DNA of 39,144 bases from Chlamydiia bacterium (GCA_030429605.1 JAUIEV010000007.1:1-39144), one strand, 5' to 3'; shown: positions 25,067 to 33,201, counted from the stretch's first letter. A program made the numbers and translations. Notes: generated by a model not told the origin, from the sequence alone.

Positions 25067-26505
25067 AAACTCACTCCGTCTTCAATGTTTTGTAGGATAT
25101 GTCCAGTTGGGCGTATAAATGAGAAAAGCCAAATGGAAAGAGAACTAAAGATAAATCCTGGGATGAGTGGGCCGAAGGGGGTCGAAAGAAAGTTCCACGT
25201 TGCAGCAGTTGCCCCGCCAACAAGAATCCCAGCCCATGCTCCATATTTATTCACCCTCTTTGAGTAGAGGCTAAAGAGTAAAAGGGGGCCAAAAGAAGCA
25301 CCAAGACCAGACCATGCATACAAAACAAGTTCATATATAGTGCTCTGGTTAAAAAATGCGATGCAATAGGCTAAAAGCGATACAAGCATGACAGAAATCC
25401 TAGATACCCACAGAAGCTCATTTGATGCTGCACCTTTTCGAAACACTTTTTTGTAAAAGTCTTCAGTTAAGCTTGAGGCTAAAACCAGAATTTGTGAATC
25501 CATTGTCGAAATTGTAGCTGCTAGTCCTGCACAAAGAATGAATGCAGAGACCATAGGAGAGAAGAGCTCACGCACCATTTTCACAAAAATGAGCTGGGGG
25601 TCTGCGAGGCCGTTTGGAAAAAAAGAAATGCCCACAATCCCAATGAGAGTTGCAGCAGAAAGAGCAATAACTTGCCACGTCATACCAACATATTTTGCTT
25701 TTGGAATGTGCTTTACATCAGAAATACCCATAAATTTTGTCACAATGTGAGGCTGCCCAAAATATCCAAGCCCCCATCCCGCGAAGAGATTGACAATGCC
25801 AATAAGGGTGGCTATATCCCAAGCAGGGATGAGTGATGTACTCACGTTGTTTGCTTTCAGCGCATTGAATGTGACATCAAGGCCTCCCACATGCTGTATA
25901 GCAATCACAGGGACAAGAACAATCACAACAAGTAAAAACAGCCCTTGAAATAAGTCAATGTAGGCAAGGGTCCTGTACCCTCCTAAAAAGAGATAGGGGA
26001 TAACCACAAACATGCCGACGGTAATTGCAATGTAGTAGTCGACTGAAAACAGCATGTTTACCACTAGACCTAACCCGACCAGGCCGGCAGAAATATACAC
26101 AGTAAAGAAACACAGAGACATAATTGCAGTAAAAATGCGAATGATACCACTTGTGTCTGAGAAGCGGCTTTCGAAAAATGAAGAAAAAGTGAGGCTGTTG
26201 TATTTTTCTGTCATTGTACGAACACGTGGTGCGACAAATTGCCAGTTAAGGAACATAAATACTGTGAGTCCCAAAGCGAGCCATACATCAAAAAAACCAT
26301 ACAAATAAATCTGCATCGGAAATGCCATGAAAAGCCAGCTGCTCATGTCGCTTGCATGCGCAGCGAGTGCAGTAAGCCAGTAATTTAACGACCTCCCGCC
26401 AATGAGGTAATCGTTTGAGGACATCTCTTTTTTTAGCGAAAAAAAACCAATCCCAAAAAGAATGGCACAGTAAAAAGAGACAGAAAGAATTTCATCAAAT
26501 GGCAT
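25063..26505 (-). CDS. putP: Sodium/solute symporter, PutP (proline) type
   Basis: 480 residues with 12-13 hydrophobic segments of the SSS family. Diagnostic blocks: LIGGRSLNYWLTALAAHASDMSSWLFM near residue 35 (sodium-binding region of PutP), LFFxVYxxAGLVG, and GWGLGYFGQPHIVTKFM, which closely follows PutP. It would import proline or a related amino acid with sodium. It sits between ttcA (2-bp gap) and surE (4-bp overlap), forming one operon. Confidence 0.92.
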   Translation of the reverse strand: MPFDEILSVSFYCAILFGIGFFSLKKEMSSNDYLIGGRSLNYWLTALAAHASDMSSWLFMAFPMQIYLYGFFDVWLALGLTVFMFLNWQFVAPRVRTMTEKYNSLTFSSFFESRFSDTSGIIRIFTAIMSLCFFTVYISAGLVGLGLVVNMLFSVDYYIAITVGMFVVIPYLFLGGYRTLAYIDLFQGLFLLVVIVLVPVIAIQHVGGLDVTFNALKANNVSTSLIPAWDIATLIGIVNLFAGWGLGYFGQPHIVTKFMGISDVKHIPKAKYVGMTWQVIALSAATLIGIVGISFFPNGLADPQLIFVKMVRELFSPMVSAFILCAGLAATISTMDSQILVLASSLTEDFYKKVFRKGAASNELLWVSRISVMLVSLLAYCIAFFNQSTIYELVLYAWSGLGASFGPLLLFSLYSKRVNKYGAWAGILVGGATAATWNFLSTPFGPLIPGFIFSSLSIWLFSFIRPTGHILQNIEDGVSL

Positions 26506-26507
26506 AG

Positions 26508-27263
26508 TTATGATTCCTTACGAGCTCGAAGTGCTTTTGTGAGACCGTGTTTTTGGGCGACTGATGCAAGGTTGCTCAGTGCATTCGGGTAAATTTTCTC
26601 GATGTCTTTTAACATGTCTTTTGTTTGTTTTCGCAAAGAGTTTTGCCCAACAGGACACTGACAAGTTACTCTCGAGAAACCGTACATTTTTGCGAATTCA
26701 ATAATTTCTTTTTCAGCAACATATAGCAAAGGGCGTATTATCGTTACACCATAATCTTCCATGAAAATCTTGGGGAGATTTCCAGCAAACTCACCTTTGT
26801 GGAGCATATTCATCAAGAATGTCTCTACAGCGTCGTCTTTATGGTGTCCAAATGCGACTGTTGTACAGCCAACAGATTTTGCAGCATCAAAAATAGCTTT
26901 GCGGCGGGTTCTTGAGCAACTGTAGCATTCAAGGGCGTCCCGCGTTTGATGGACCTCCCGAACAATCAGCTCAACCCCTAAATCTGCACAAATCCCTTTT
27001 AAAAAGGGGAGGTGGACAGATGCGCCACAGGAAAATGCTCCAGTCACGTTGAAAGCGGTAATAGGGATCTTTTTAAATCCGCGACCCACAATTGCCTTGA
27101 GTAAAAAAAGAAGAGCAAGGCTGTCTTTGCCTCCGCTGAGCGCAACGCCAAGATGGTCGACACCATCAAGCATGGAAAACTCGTACAACCCTTTTCGGCA
27201 CATACTTTCGAGTTTTTTTCCAAGGGAAGTCCAAGGTGGTTTTGCTATTGGAATATGAGTCAT
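26508..27263 (-). CDS. ttcA: TtcA-family PP-loop tRNA thiolation enzyme
   Basis: 251 residues. The PP-loop ATP pyrophosphatase motif is [31 protein letters not shown] is the CxxC plus SRxRR signature of TtcA, which binds an iron-sulfur cluster and thiolates cytidine 32 in t[19 protein letters not shown] and [13 protein letters not shown] are further family blocks, and a third Cys lies in VTCQCPVG. The start ATG is divergent from the SEC-C gene across 51 bp. It heads the ttcA-putP-surE operon. Confidence 0.92.
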
Positions 27264-27314
27264 AGGTTTTTTTACGTTCCAATATACAGTATATTTCCCT
27301 ATACTTCAATCCTT

Positions 27315-27608
27315 ATGGAAAACGTTGGTAGAAATGATCCTTGCCCTTGCGGCTCAGGAAAGAAATTTAAGAAATGTTGTATGAATAAAAGTCCTTTGCA
27401 ACGAAGGACTGCAACAGTCATCACGAAAGATGGATCGAAGAGCAGTACAATAGCAAAAATTTCGAAGCTCTCAAATGAGCAAGGCGTTGTGCAACTGTTT
27501 AAAAAAGCTGTCGTTCCACAACCCTCAGAAACCGCTGCACCAGCAAAATCTCTTAAGGGGAAAGTTTCTGTGGGAAATCCGACGGGTGATCAAGAAAAAT
27601 CAAATTAA
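27315..27608 (+). CDS. Small SEC-C zinc-motif protein
   Basis: 97 residues. The N terminus is the complete SEC-C motif ([16 protein letters not shown]), which binds zinc and in SecA contacts SecB and ribosomes. The remaining about 75 residues are basic and low-complexity, with no recognised domain. The frame is open upstream to 27153 inside ttcA on the other strand, so I start at the ATG that immediately precedes the motif. No Shine-Dalgarno is present; a TATACT nine bases before the ATG would make the message leaderless. It precedes the tRNA-Thr/Tyr pair. Confidence 0.83.
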
Positions 27609-27654
27609 ATGGTTGTCGCAAAACGAGCGGTTTGCTATAACTGTGGCCGAATTC

Positions 27655-27727
27655 GCTGGAGTAGCTCAATTGGTAGAGCGCCCGACTTGTAATCGGACGG
27701 TTGAGGGTTCAAGTCCTTTCTCCAGCA
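27655..27727 (+). tRNA. tRNA-Thr (TGT)
   Basis: Cloverleaf with acceptor GCTGGAG/CTCCAGC, anticodon loop CTTGTAA giving anticodon TGT, TTCAAGT loop, and discriminator A. CCA is not encoded. The anticodon stem has one outer mismatch. It is followed by tRNA-Tyr after 11 bases, a common bacterial arrangement. Confidence 0.96.
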
Positions 27728-27738
27728 ATTCCCTTTTT

Positions 27739-27820
27739 GGGGGTGTCGCATAGTGGCAATTGCAAGGGACTGTAAATCCCTCGACTTCGGTCTTCGTGTG
27801 TTCGAGTCACACCGCCCCCA
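27739..27820 (+). tRNA. tRNA-Tyr (GTA), integration target
   Basis: Class II cloverleaf: acceptor GGGGGTG/CGCCCCC, anticodon stem AGGGA/TCCCT, loop CTGTAAA giving anticodon GTA, a long variable arm (CGACTTCGGTCTTCG region), TTCGAGT loop, and discriminator A. CCA is not encoded. Its 3' half is repeated at 31965 and partly at 33181, marking it as the attachment site of the accessory region that follows. Confidence 0.97.
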
Positions 27821-27945
27821 TATCATCAATTCGTTACCTTTCCCGTTTTTTTTCAAATCTTGACGATACCACTCCTTGAACAACTTTACAAAGTTGTCCT
27901 TCGTCGTGCTCTCCCCAATCTTCAGGTAAAAATTCCGAAAAATCT
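27768..27945 (+). repeat. Attachment-like direct repeat, copy 1 (tRNA-Tyr 3' half plus 125 bp)
   Basis: From the tRNA-Tyr anticodon loop to 27945 this 178-bp stretch recurs at 31965-32143 with one extra T in a poly-T run (8 versus 9). Weaker similarity continues to about 27980 around GGCGGTGGCCGCCC. An open frame on the minus strand here runs into the tRNA and is not a convincing gene; it may be a remnant of an integrated element. The rest of the interval to 28120 shows nothing I can assign. Confidence 0.92.
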
Positions 27946-28120
27946 CCTCAAATTCCCTCATGGGGGCGGTGGCCGCCCCTTAAAATTCTAAATGAATTTA
28001 TTCGAATGATATTGCAAACTTCAATAAAGTCTGAAGAGCTTCCCATTGAAAAAGAAAAATTGGGTTCGGGCAATGGAATGAATTCAGGTGTCCTTTCATA
28101 GAAAAATACAGGAAATAATT

Positions 28121-28618
28121 ATGAATGATGAATCAATTGTTTTATTTGTTTTTTCCACAATAGGTATGTTAGCTCTTCCTATAGTCTATTTCTTTTCGAA
28201 AAAAAGACGAAAAACACTTGATGAACTCAGTTTTCTTCTTCGAAATTTTAGAAGATTTTTTTATCCGAGTATACTTCTCTGTACTTTCCAGTTATTTCCA
28301 TTGCAAGTAGATAAGACAGTACTTATGATATCGGTGACAGGTATTGTCATACTTGTGAGTCTTTTATGCCAAAGAAGCATCACTCATAGACATAAAAAAA
28401 ATATCACATTTTTACGAGTAATATCATTCTCTTTTATTGGAGCTCAAATAATTTTATTTTTTTATACTTTTAGGGAATTTTCTATCGGCCAGTATAGTCT
28501 ACAAATTTCCACTGTGGTTTATCTAATTATTGGACAAATCTACTTATTAAAAAGTAATTATGTATTACTCCAAGAAAGAGAATCCAAAACTGCTGATGTG
28601 ACTACACTTTTACAATGA
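28121..28618 (+). CDS. Island membrane protein of unknown function
   Basis: 165 residues, not recognised. Hydrophobic segments: about residues 6-25 (VLFVFSTIGMLALPIVYFF), two or three between 50 and 95, and two between 100 and 145. Basic clusters between them (KKRRK, HRHKK) suggest cytoplasmic loops, so five or so membrane spans. Base composition is AT-rich (a sampled line is about 28% G+C) compared with the core genome. I use ATG 28121, with AGGAAA upstream; a GTG at 28088 is possible. It is the only plus-strand gene of this module and overlaps the SRPBCC gene at its 3' end by 61 bp. Confidence 0.65.
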   Translation: MNDESIVLFVFSTIGMLALPIVYFFSKKRRKTLDELSFLLRNFRRFFYPSILLCTFQLFPLQVDKTVLMISVTGIVILVSLLCQRSITHRHKKNITFLRVISFSFIGAQIILFFYTFREFSIGQYSLQISTVVYLIIGQIYLLKSNYVLLQERESKTADVTTLLQ

Positions 28619-29004
28619 ATATTTGACTGGGTCAAAGACTTTTCAAACTTTCTCCTTATAAATGGAAAGAAAATGCTGTGGATATAGACCGTACAAATGA
28701 CAGTTGTTGTCACTCCATTGATTTCATGAAATTGAGTTAAAGATTCAATGGTTGTACCCAAGCCTCTAATACAGTATCTAAATTCTGAATAAGGGTTTAC
28801 ATCTGTTGCAAGAATCAGTACTGATTTTTCCTGACCACGTAGTGTACCAAAAATTTTTGTTCCAGATTTTAATTCATCTGTGACGGTAAAAGAATCAAAC
28901 TGTTCATTCCAGTAAGGCCAGTTTTTCGGATTCATATAAAATTCCCATACGTTTTTAGCTGAAGCTTTACATTCGAATGAATACTCATACGTCTTTTTAA
29001 ACAT
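28558..29004 (-). CDS. SRPBCC (START-like) lipid/ligand-binding protein
   Basis: 148 residues. The opening (YEYSFECKASAKNVWEFYMNPKNWPYWN) is the strand-helix start of SRPBCC/polyketide-cyclase-like proteins, where VWxFYxNPxxWxxW is typical; SGTKIFGTLRG and a later hydrophobic beta region fit the fold. The ligand is unknown. It is third in line after the RHS and immunity-like genes, 45 bp after the latter. The last 20 residues overlap the convergent membrane-protein gene, so the C terminus may be altered compared with relatives. Confidence 0.72.
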   Translation of the reverse strand: MFKKTYEYSFECKASAKNVWEFYMNPKNWPYWNEQFDSFTVTDELKSGTKIFGTLRGQEKSVLILATDVNPYSEFRYCIRGLGTTIESLTQFHEINGVTTTVICTVYIHSIFFPFIRRKFEKSLTQSNIHCKSVVTSAVLDSLSWSNT

Positions 29005-29048
29005 TTTCTGTGATTCCTTGGTACACTATGGGCTTATAGGATTTTGTA

Positions 29049-29486
29049 TTAAGGGTATAAACTTTCAAGATTGGGAATATTTTCCCACCAGGCTTTTTCT
29101 GCTTCAATTTCTATCGTAGAAAATTCGTTAACGTCTTTTTTTGGAGGGTAGTTAGTCCAATCGATTGATATTTCGACTGAGTTGTTGGCGAAGACAAGAT
29201 CAAATATTTTTCCTCGGTCATAATCCATGGTTAATTGATCTAGAAATGGTTTGTCATTAATTATTATTTTTTTTACTCCCTCAATATGAAGTCTTCCCTG
29301 GATGCTATTGTCCTCAGAGAGGGGGATATCATTTGATGAATCATTTTTATCAGTTCGAGCAAAAATTAGGTCGTCTTCATCGAGTTCAGCGCTAGAAATG
29401 GAAAGTGTAATATTATTTTCTATATGTTCAATATTCATAATAGCGCCATCATGGAAAAAACCTGCGTATTTAGCTAAATGCTGCAT
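29049..29486 (-). CDS. Candidate immunity protein of the RHS toxin
   Basis: 145 residues, acidic, cytosolic, not assigned to a named family. Repeating beta-like segments (NITLSISSAEL, GRLHIEGVKKIII, SVEISIDW) and C-terminal KAWWENIPNLESLYP are visible. It starts 17 bp after the RHS gene stop, with AGGAG eight bases upstream of the ATG. Small acidic proteins directly downstream of polymorphic toxin genes are usually their cognate inhibitors; that is the only basis for the immunity call. Confidence 0.65.
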   Translation of the reverse strand: MQHLAKYAGFFHDGAIMNIEHIENNITLSISSAELDEDDLIFARTDKNDSSNDIPLSEDNSIQGRLHIEGVKKIIINDKPFLDQLTMDYDRGKIFDLVFANNSVEISIDWTNYPPKKDVNEFSTIEIEAEKAWWENIPNLESLYP

Positions 29487-29503
29487 TATCTCATTCTCCT
29501 AGT

Positions 29504-31741
29504 TTATTCCCACCAAACCCATTCAGAAGGGTATAAGTGTGAAGGATCACTTTTATCTGGTACAGGTTTCCCTTGACTGTCCAAATATTCATCGAATTTT
29601 CCTGTTTTATTGGGATTAGGTCGATGATAATGGTCATGGGCTTTATGGCCTGGCCATTCTGGTTTTCCCTTGTCAAACTCAATAATTTCACCGGTCCGCT
29701 TATCTTTAAATTTGTAATGACCTTTTTCTTTTCCTCTTGGATGGCTTATATCTTCATAGTTCGAATCGTTAAGTGGGTCGGTAGAAAGACTATCGTCGAC
29801 ACTGCCTTCTTTTTTTCTTTGTAAATAGGATGGCTTTTTTGGGTCTGATTGTTGATTGATGTAGGCATATTCCCAGTAGCCATCTGGGTAGAGGATAGAG
29901 GTAGTGTTGTCGGGATAAACCGTATAGCTTTTTGGCTTACCTCGACAAAAATGAGAGATGGCTTGGGTTGTATCTTGTAGAGTGTTTCCTATGATTTGTT
30001 GGTTTTCATAGATGAGATAACCACAGTAGCATGTTCCCATGAGAGCTGCTGCAGGAAGAATGGCGGTTGAAAGTGTGGCAGTGCCTGCTCCATAGGCGAA
30101 GGTGAGAAGTGGGGCGGCAAAGGCCGCTCTTCCGTTTTTATCAAAGAGTGCGACTGGGTTTCCCTGAACATACGCATACGGGTTGTCGTCGGAAAAGAGT
30201 TCAAGCGGGTCTCTGGTGAAAAATTGACGCATTTCCGGGTCATAGTAGCGAGCGCCAAAGTATATGAGGCCAGTTTCAGTATCGAGGTGTCTTGAAGCGT
30301 ATGCCCAAGGAATTGAGGAATGGGCATGCTCTCCAAATGGTGTTACTGAGATAGTTTCAACCTGTTTAGTTGTTGGTTCGATGAGTTTTTTGACATTGCC
30401 GAAGAGATCGTAAATGGGGATGTAAGGCTTATTTTGTATCTCAAAGGCTATAGCCTTTGTTTGAATACCTCTTTGAAGGCCGGGGATAAAAACATATTTA
30501 GGACCTTGTCTGGAAAAGAGGGCAAGCTCATCATTATCGTAGTAGAAGGAGATATACTTTTCCCCTGTAGATGACGTTTTGAAAATTCGTCGTCCGAGTG
30601 CATCATAGAAGTAGTTGTATTTGACGGAGCCTGTATCTACTGTAATGAGCCTATCAAGGGCATCATAGATAAAGGTAGTGAGATGGCCATTTTTTTCTTT
30701 AGATATAACATTGCCATTTTTTGAGTATCTATATTTGGAGCTGCCACATTCCAATACTTGGTTTAAGGAATTGACTTTTGCGTGTATTGGATTATGGAGT
30801 GAGTCGAGACAATACCCGTCAATAAGCTGGCCAAGTTTGTCTGTTGGAAAGCGTATTTTTTGTTTTCCAACTTGATAGGAGTAGGCATGATGTTTTGATA
30901 TGTGCGCAATTTTTTCCGGATACCAAGGGTTACTGGAGATGATGGTTTTTCGCTTTTTAAAAATATGTTTTTGCGCTGTCCCTAGTGCAAAAGGGAGGTG
31001 GTCTACAGTAGGCGTCGCATCAACGTATGCTTCATAGCGATGGGAGTATCGGATATTCCCTTCGCGGTCTACTCGTTTGACTTCTTTTAGGTTTCCGTCT
31101 TCATATGTGTAGTGAATGCTTCCTATTGAGGGGAAGGTGATAGCTGTGAGAAGGTCATTTTGATAGCTAAATCTGATCGGGGGAAAATTATTGATTTTTT
31201 CCTCAATGAGATTGTTTTGTTCATATGTGCGCTTGATTTCCACATGGTTGTAGATGTCGTTACAGTAAATAAGATTACCGGACTGATCGTAGTTAAAATA
31301 TTGCTCAACACTGCCATCCGAAGAATAAACTTTGACAAGGTAGTCTCCATCGTATTCATAATAAAGTTCTATTCCGTTAGGAAGTGTCTTTTTGTAAATT
31401 TGATTCGTGGAGTTATAAAAATAATGAGTTTCTTCTTCTTCAGAAGAGCCTTTTGCTCGAATTAGGGTTCTTTGACCTTCAGTATAGGTGAAATCTTTCG
31501 TGATATCTTGAATAGGAATATCATTTCGAATGAGTGATGAGCGAACGGAAGTTAATTTTCCTTCGTCATTGTATTCGAAGCATTGTTTTGAATAGGTGTT
31601 GTTAGCTCCATCCTTCACTTCTTTTCGAAGGATATTGTCTTTCCTCTCTTGTACAATGAGAAGACTCGTATTATCGGTAAGAGTGATTGTTTCTTGAGCA
31701 GAGAGTTTGAAGAGAAGAAAGCAAGTCAAAATCCAGCGCAT
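29504..31741 (-). CDS. Exported RHS/YD-repeat polymorphic toxin-like protein
   Basis: 745 residues. The signal peptide is MRWILTCFLLFKLSAQ. YD repeats fill about residues 70-470 (YEYDGDYLVKVYSSDG, IYDALDRLITVDTG, YDALGRRIFKTSSTG). The RHS core marker is DTETGLIYFGARYYDPEMRQ, then DPLELFSDDNPYAYVQGNP, ending at DKNG near residue 537 instead of the usual DPxG. The 208-residue tip has a hydrophobic stretch, then KGHYKFKDKRTGEIIEFDKG and HDHYHRPNPNKTGKFDEYLD, a His-rich nuclease-like end seen in RHS toxins. It is much shorter than typical RHS proteins. The ATG at 31741 has a perfect AGGAGG five bases upstream, so the longer frame to 31837 is not used. Confidence 0.9.
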   Translation of the reverse strand: MRWILTCFLLFKLSAQETITLTDNTSLLIVQERKDNILRKEVKDGANNTYSKQCFEYNDEGKLTSVRSSLIRNDIPIQDITKDFTYTEGQRTLIRAKGSSEEEETHYFYNSTNQIYKKTLPNGIELYYEYDGDYLVKVYSSDGSVEQYFNYDQSGNLIYCNDIYNHVEIKRTYEQNNLIEEKINNFPPIRFSYQNDLLTAITFPSIGSIHYTYEDGNLKEVKRVDREGNIRYSHRYEAYVDATPTVDHLPFALGTAQKHIFKKRKTIISSNPWYPEKIAHISKHHAYSYQVGKQKIRFPTDKLGQLIDGYCLDSLHNPIHAKVNSLNQVLECGSSKYRYSKNGNVISKEKNGHLTTFIYDALDRLITVDTGSVKYNYFYDALGRRIFKTSSTGEKYISFYYDNDELALFSRQGPKYVFIPGLQRGIQTKAIAFEIQNKPYIPIYDLFGNVKKLIEPTTKQVETISVTPFGEHAHSSIPWAYASRHLDTETGLIYFGARYYDPEMRQFFTRDPLELFSDDNPYAYVQGNPVALFDKNGRAAFAAPLLTFAYGAGTATLSTAILPAAALMGTCYCGYLIYENQQIIGNTLQDTTQAISHFCRGKPKSYTVYPDNTTSILYPDGYWEYAYINQQSDPKKPSYLQRKKEGSVDDSLSTDPLNDSNYEDISHPRGKEKGHYKFKDKRTGEIIEFDKGKPEWPGHKAHDHYHRPNPNKTGKFDEYLDSQGKPVPDKSDPSHLYPSEWVWWE

Positions 31742-31827
31742 AATGCCTCCTGAATTAAAGGACAGGCTAAGAGGGAGGAGGTTATTTCTCAATATAAAAA
31801 ATTCAAGGTCATGTTTGACGGAACAAT

Positions 31828-31964
31828 TCTGGCACACTCATGGCACAGTTCTAGGTGAAAAACAACGAAAATATTCCACAGTCTAGGATAATTGGTATTA
31901 GTTTAAATGCTTGATATTCATAAGAATAAGTGTCGTAGAGTTTCGTGGATGGTCCGGGAGGACC
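31828..31964. repeat. Cassette-upstream block, copy A
   Basis: Shares with 33060-33180 a GGCACAC box, TCTAGGATAATTGGT (31882-31896), TTGATATTCA, and a hairpin GGTCC-GGGA-GGACC (31951-31964) directly before the tRNA-Tyr fragment. It lies upstream of the RHS gene. It may hold the RHS promoter and one arm of the attachment site. Confidence 0.7.
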
Positions 31965-32143
31965 GACTGTAAATCCCTCGACTTCGGTCTTCGTGTGTTC
32001 GAGTCACACCGCCCCCATATCATCAATTCGTTACCTTTCCCGTTTTTTTTTCAAATCTTGACGATACCACTCCTTGAACAACTTTACAAAGTTGTCCTTC
32101 GTCGTGCTCTCCCCAATCTTCAGGTAAAAATTCCGAAAAATCT
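31965..32143 (+). repeat. Attachment-like direct repeat, copy 2 (tRNA-Tyr 3' fragment 31965-32017 plus flank)
   Basis: Identical to copy 1 except for one extra T near 32043-32051. It begins at the tRNA-Tyr anticodon loop and includes the complete 3' half with acceptor end (to 32017), but no 5' half, so it is not a functional tRNA. Similarity fades after 32143 (ATGGGG-CGGTGGCCGCCC persists to about 32176). The region 32144-32420 otherwise holds only the 28-bp repeat at 32208 and a degenerate GGTCCGG segment near 32405. Confidence 0.93.
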
Positions 32144-32207
32144 AACCGAATTGCTTCATGGGGTCGGTGGCCGCCCAAACTAACGCCTGGCTTTTCCAGC
32201 GTCGTGA

Positions 32208-32235
32208 TCTTTATAGCTCTTCGGAAATGTAGCTC
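32208..32235 (+). repeat. 28-bp direct repeat, left copy
   Basis: An exact 28-base match to 33211-33238, beginning TCTTTATAGCTC and ending ATGTAGCTC. The two copies are 1003 bp apart and bracket the DUF2442/DUF4160 cassette. Confidence 0.95.
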
Positions 32236-32420
32236 TGCCATCTCGAACCAGCAACACAGCCTAACAATTCACCTTTTTTCACTAATGGATGAAGCTAGCT
32301 AGAAAAGCTTTATTGTTTTGTCAATCGATTAAATATGCTTCTTGAATCAGTATTTTGGGACACTTCAGAATGAAAAGCGAGGAAAGTTACTCGTTTTAGT
32401 GAATGGTCCGGACGAATCGA

Positions 32421-32672
32421 CTAGGCAACTTCGTTCGATATAAGAGAATAGAGGAAGGTTGGCGATATATCAGCTCCATTGTCCCAGACAATGGTTCCAA
32501 GTTCCTTATTTACACATACAGTTGAAAAGTATTCCTTGTCTTTTAGATTAGAAAAGATGCCTTCAAATGGTATAACTTGTGAAATGTCAACTTCTCCTTG
32601 CACGTCGTTTTCGAACACAATATGTAGGGTATACTCTTTGACAACTCGTACATCAATAATGTCATATAACAT
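32421..32672 (-). CDS. DUF2442-family protein
   Basis: 83 residues. The layout DVRVVKEYTLHIVFENDVQGEVDIS, then FSNLKDKEYFSTVCVN, then GTIVWDNGADISPTFLY is characteristic of DUF2442, a small family commonly paired with DUF4160. It starts three bases after the DUF4160 stop with GGAG just upstream, so the pair is one operon. Biochemical role unknown; the pair behaves like a toxin-antitoxin-type accessory module in its distribution. Confidence 0.88.
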   Translation of the reverse strand: MLYDIIDVRVVKEYTLHIVFENDVQGEVDISQVIPFEGIFSNLKDKEYFSTVCVNKELGTIVWDNGADISPTFLYSLISNEVA

Positions 32673-32675
32673 ACT

Positions 32676-32936
32676 CTACTCCAAAGGAGGTATTTTCTTG
32701 AGTTCTGCGAATTGTTCGGCTAAATGCCAATCTTCTATGAGAGCATCCTGATTGATACTAGCCCATTCTATTACTAGACCAAGTACCTTAGGAGGGAGTT
32801 TCCCATCAAGTATTGATAGGTTTTTTATCGAAATGGTGGCTTTATATTCATTATACCTAACATGAAAATGGGGAGGGTTGTGCTCCCTATAATACATGGC
32901 AATAATAATCCCTAAAAACCGACTTATTTCTGGCAT
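32676..32936 (-). CDS. DUF4160-family protein
   Basis: 86 residues. PEISRFLGIIIAMYYREHNPPHFHVRYNEY is the near-diagnostic start of DUF4160, with the conserved HNPPHFH segment. The body continues KATISIKNLSILDGKLPPKV and ends EWHL-like (IEDWHLAEQF). The frame is open to 33101, but the extra N terminus is encoded by the repeated upstream block (AHFRYISLRSVPKW is read from it), so ATG 32936 with AGGA upstream is preferred. It is first gene of the DUF4160-DUF2442 operon. Confidence 0.9.
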   Translation of the reverse strand: MPEISRFLGIIIAMYYREHNPPHFHVRYNEYKATISIKNLSILDGKLPPKVLGLVIEWASINQDALIEDWHLAEQFAELKKIPPLE

Positions 32937-33059
32937 TGTCCGTCCTACATACTCCTCACAGGATTTTACAATTAATTTAGGTGAATTGCAATAGGAGAGT
33001 ATAGCTATGTTATAAAAACTATCTTGAATCCAAGCAAAAAATGGTCTTTGCCTCCACCA

Positions 33060-33180
33060 TTTTGGCACACTTCTGAGTGAAATGTATCGAAAATGTGCCA
33101 CAATCTAGGATAATTGGTTTTTTTATTTAGTTAGTTGATATTCAGTGTTATAAGTTTCATAGGTGGTTCGGAAGGACCGG
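33060..33180. repeat. Cassette-upstream block, copy B
   Basis: The counterpart of 31828-31964, upstream of DUF4160. It shares GGCACAC, TCTAGGATAATTGGT (33104-33118), TTGATATTCA, and a hairpin GGTTC-GGAA-GGACC whose one change still allows a G-U pair. Confidence 0.7.
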
Positions 33181-33201
33181 CTGTAAATCCCTCGACTTCG
33201 G
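33181..33201 (+). repeat. Attachment-like repeat, copy 3 (21-bp tRNA-Tyr remnant)
   Basis: Twenty-one bases (CTGTAAATCCCTCGACTTCG plus G) identical to 27770-27790 in tRNA-Tyr and 31967-31987 in copy 2. The rest of the tRNA 3' half is missing: the sequence resumes ten bases later at the 28-bp repeat, consistent with a deletion. No gene is visible from 32937 to 33375 beyond these repeats. Confidence 0.85.

Larger units (their letters stand above)
27768..33201. mobile_element. tRNA-Tyr island: two AT-rich cassettes bounded by tRNA-Tyr fragments
   Basis: Three direct copies of the tRNA-Tyr anticodon/variable-arm region (27768, 31965, 33181) divide the segment into a 4.2-kb module (membrane protein, SRPBCC, immunity-like, RHS) and a 1.2-kb module (DUF2442, DUF4160). 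Genes in both modules, except the first membrane protein, read towards the tRNA. No integrase or transposase is recognisable, so the island is either decayed or moved by a recombinase encoded elsewhere. Confidence 0.72.

Noticed and set aside
27635..27961. Minus-strand 108-codon frame next to tRNA-Tyr as an integrase remnant
   Set aside because: It runs through both tRNA genes without stopping and shows no tyrosine-recombinase motif. The second copy has a stop and a frame change from the extra T. Kept only as part of the direct repeat.
31930..32017. Second functional tRNA-Tyr at copy 2
   Set aside because: The 3' half is perfect, but upstream of the anticodon there is a different hairpin and no acceptor or D-arm partner.
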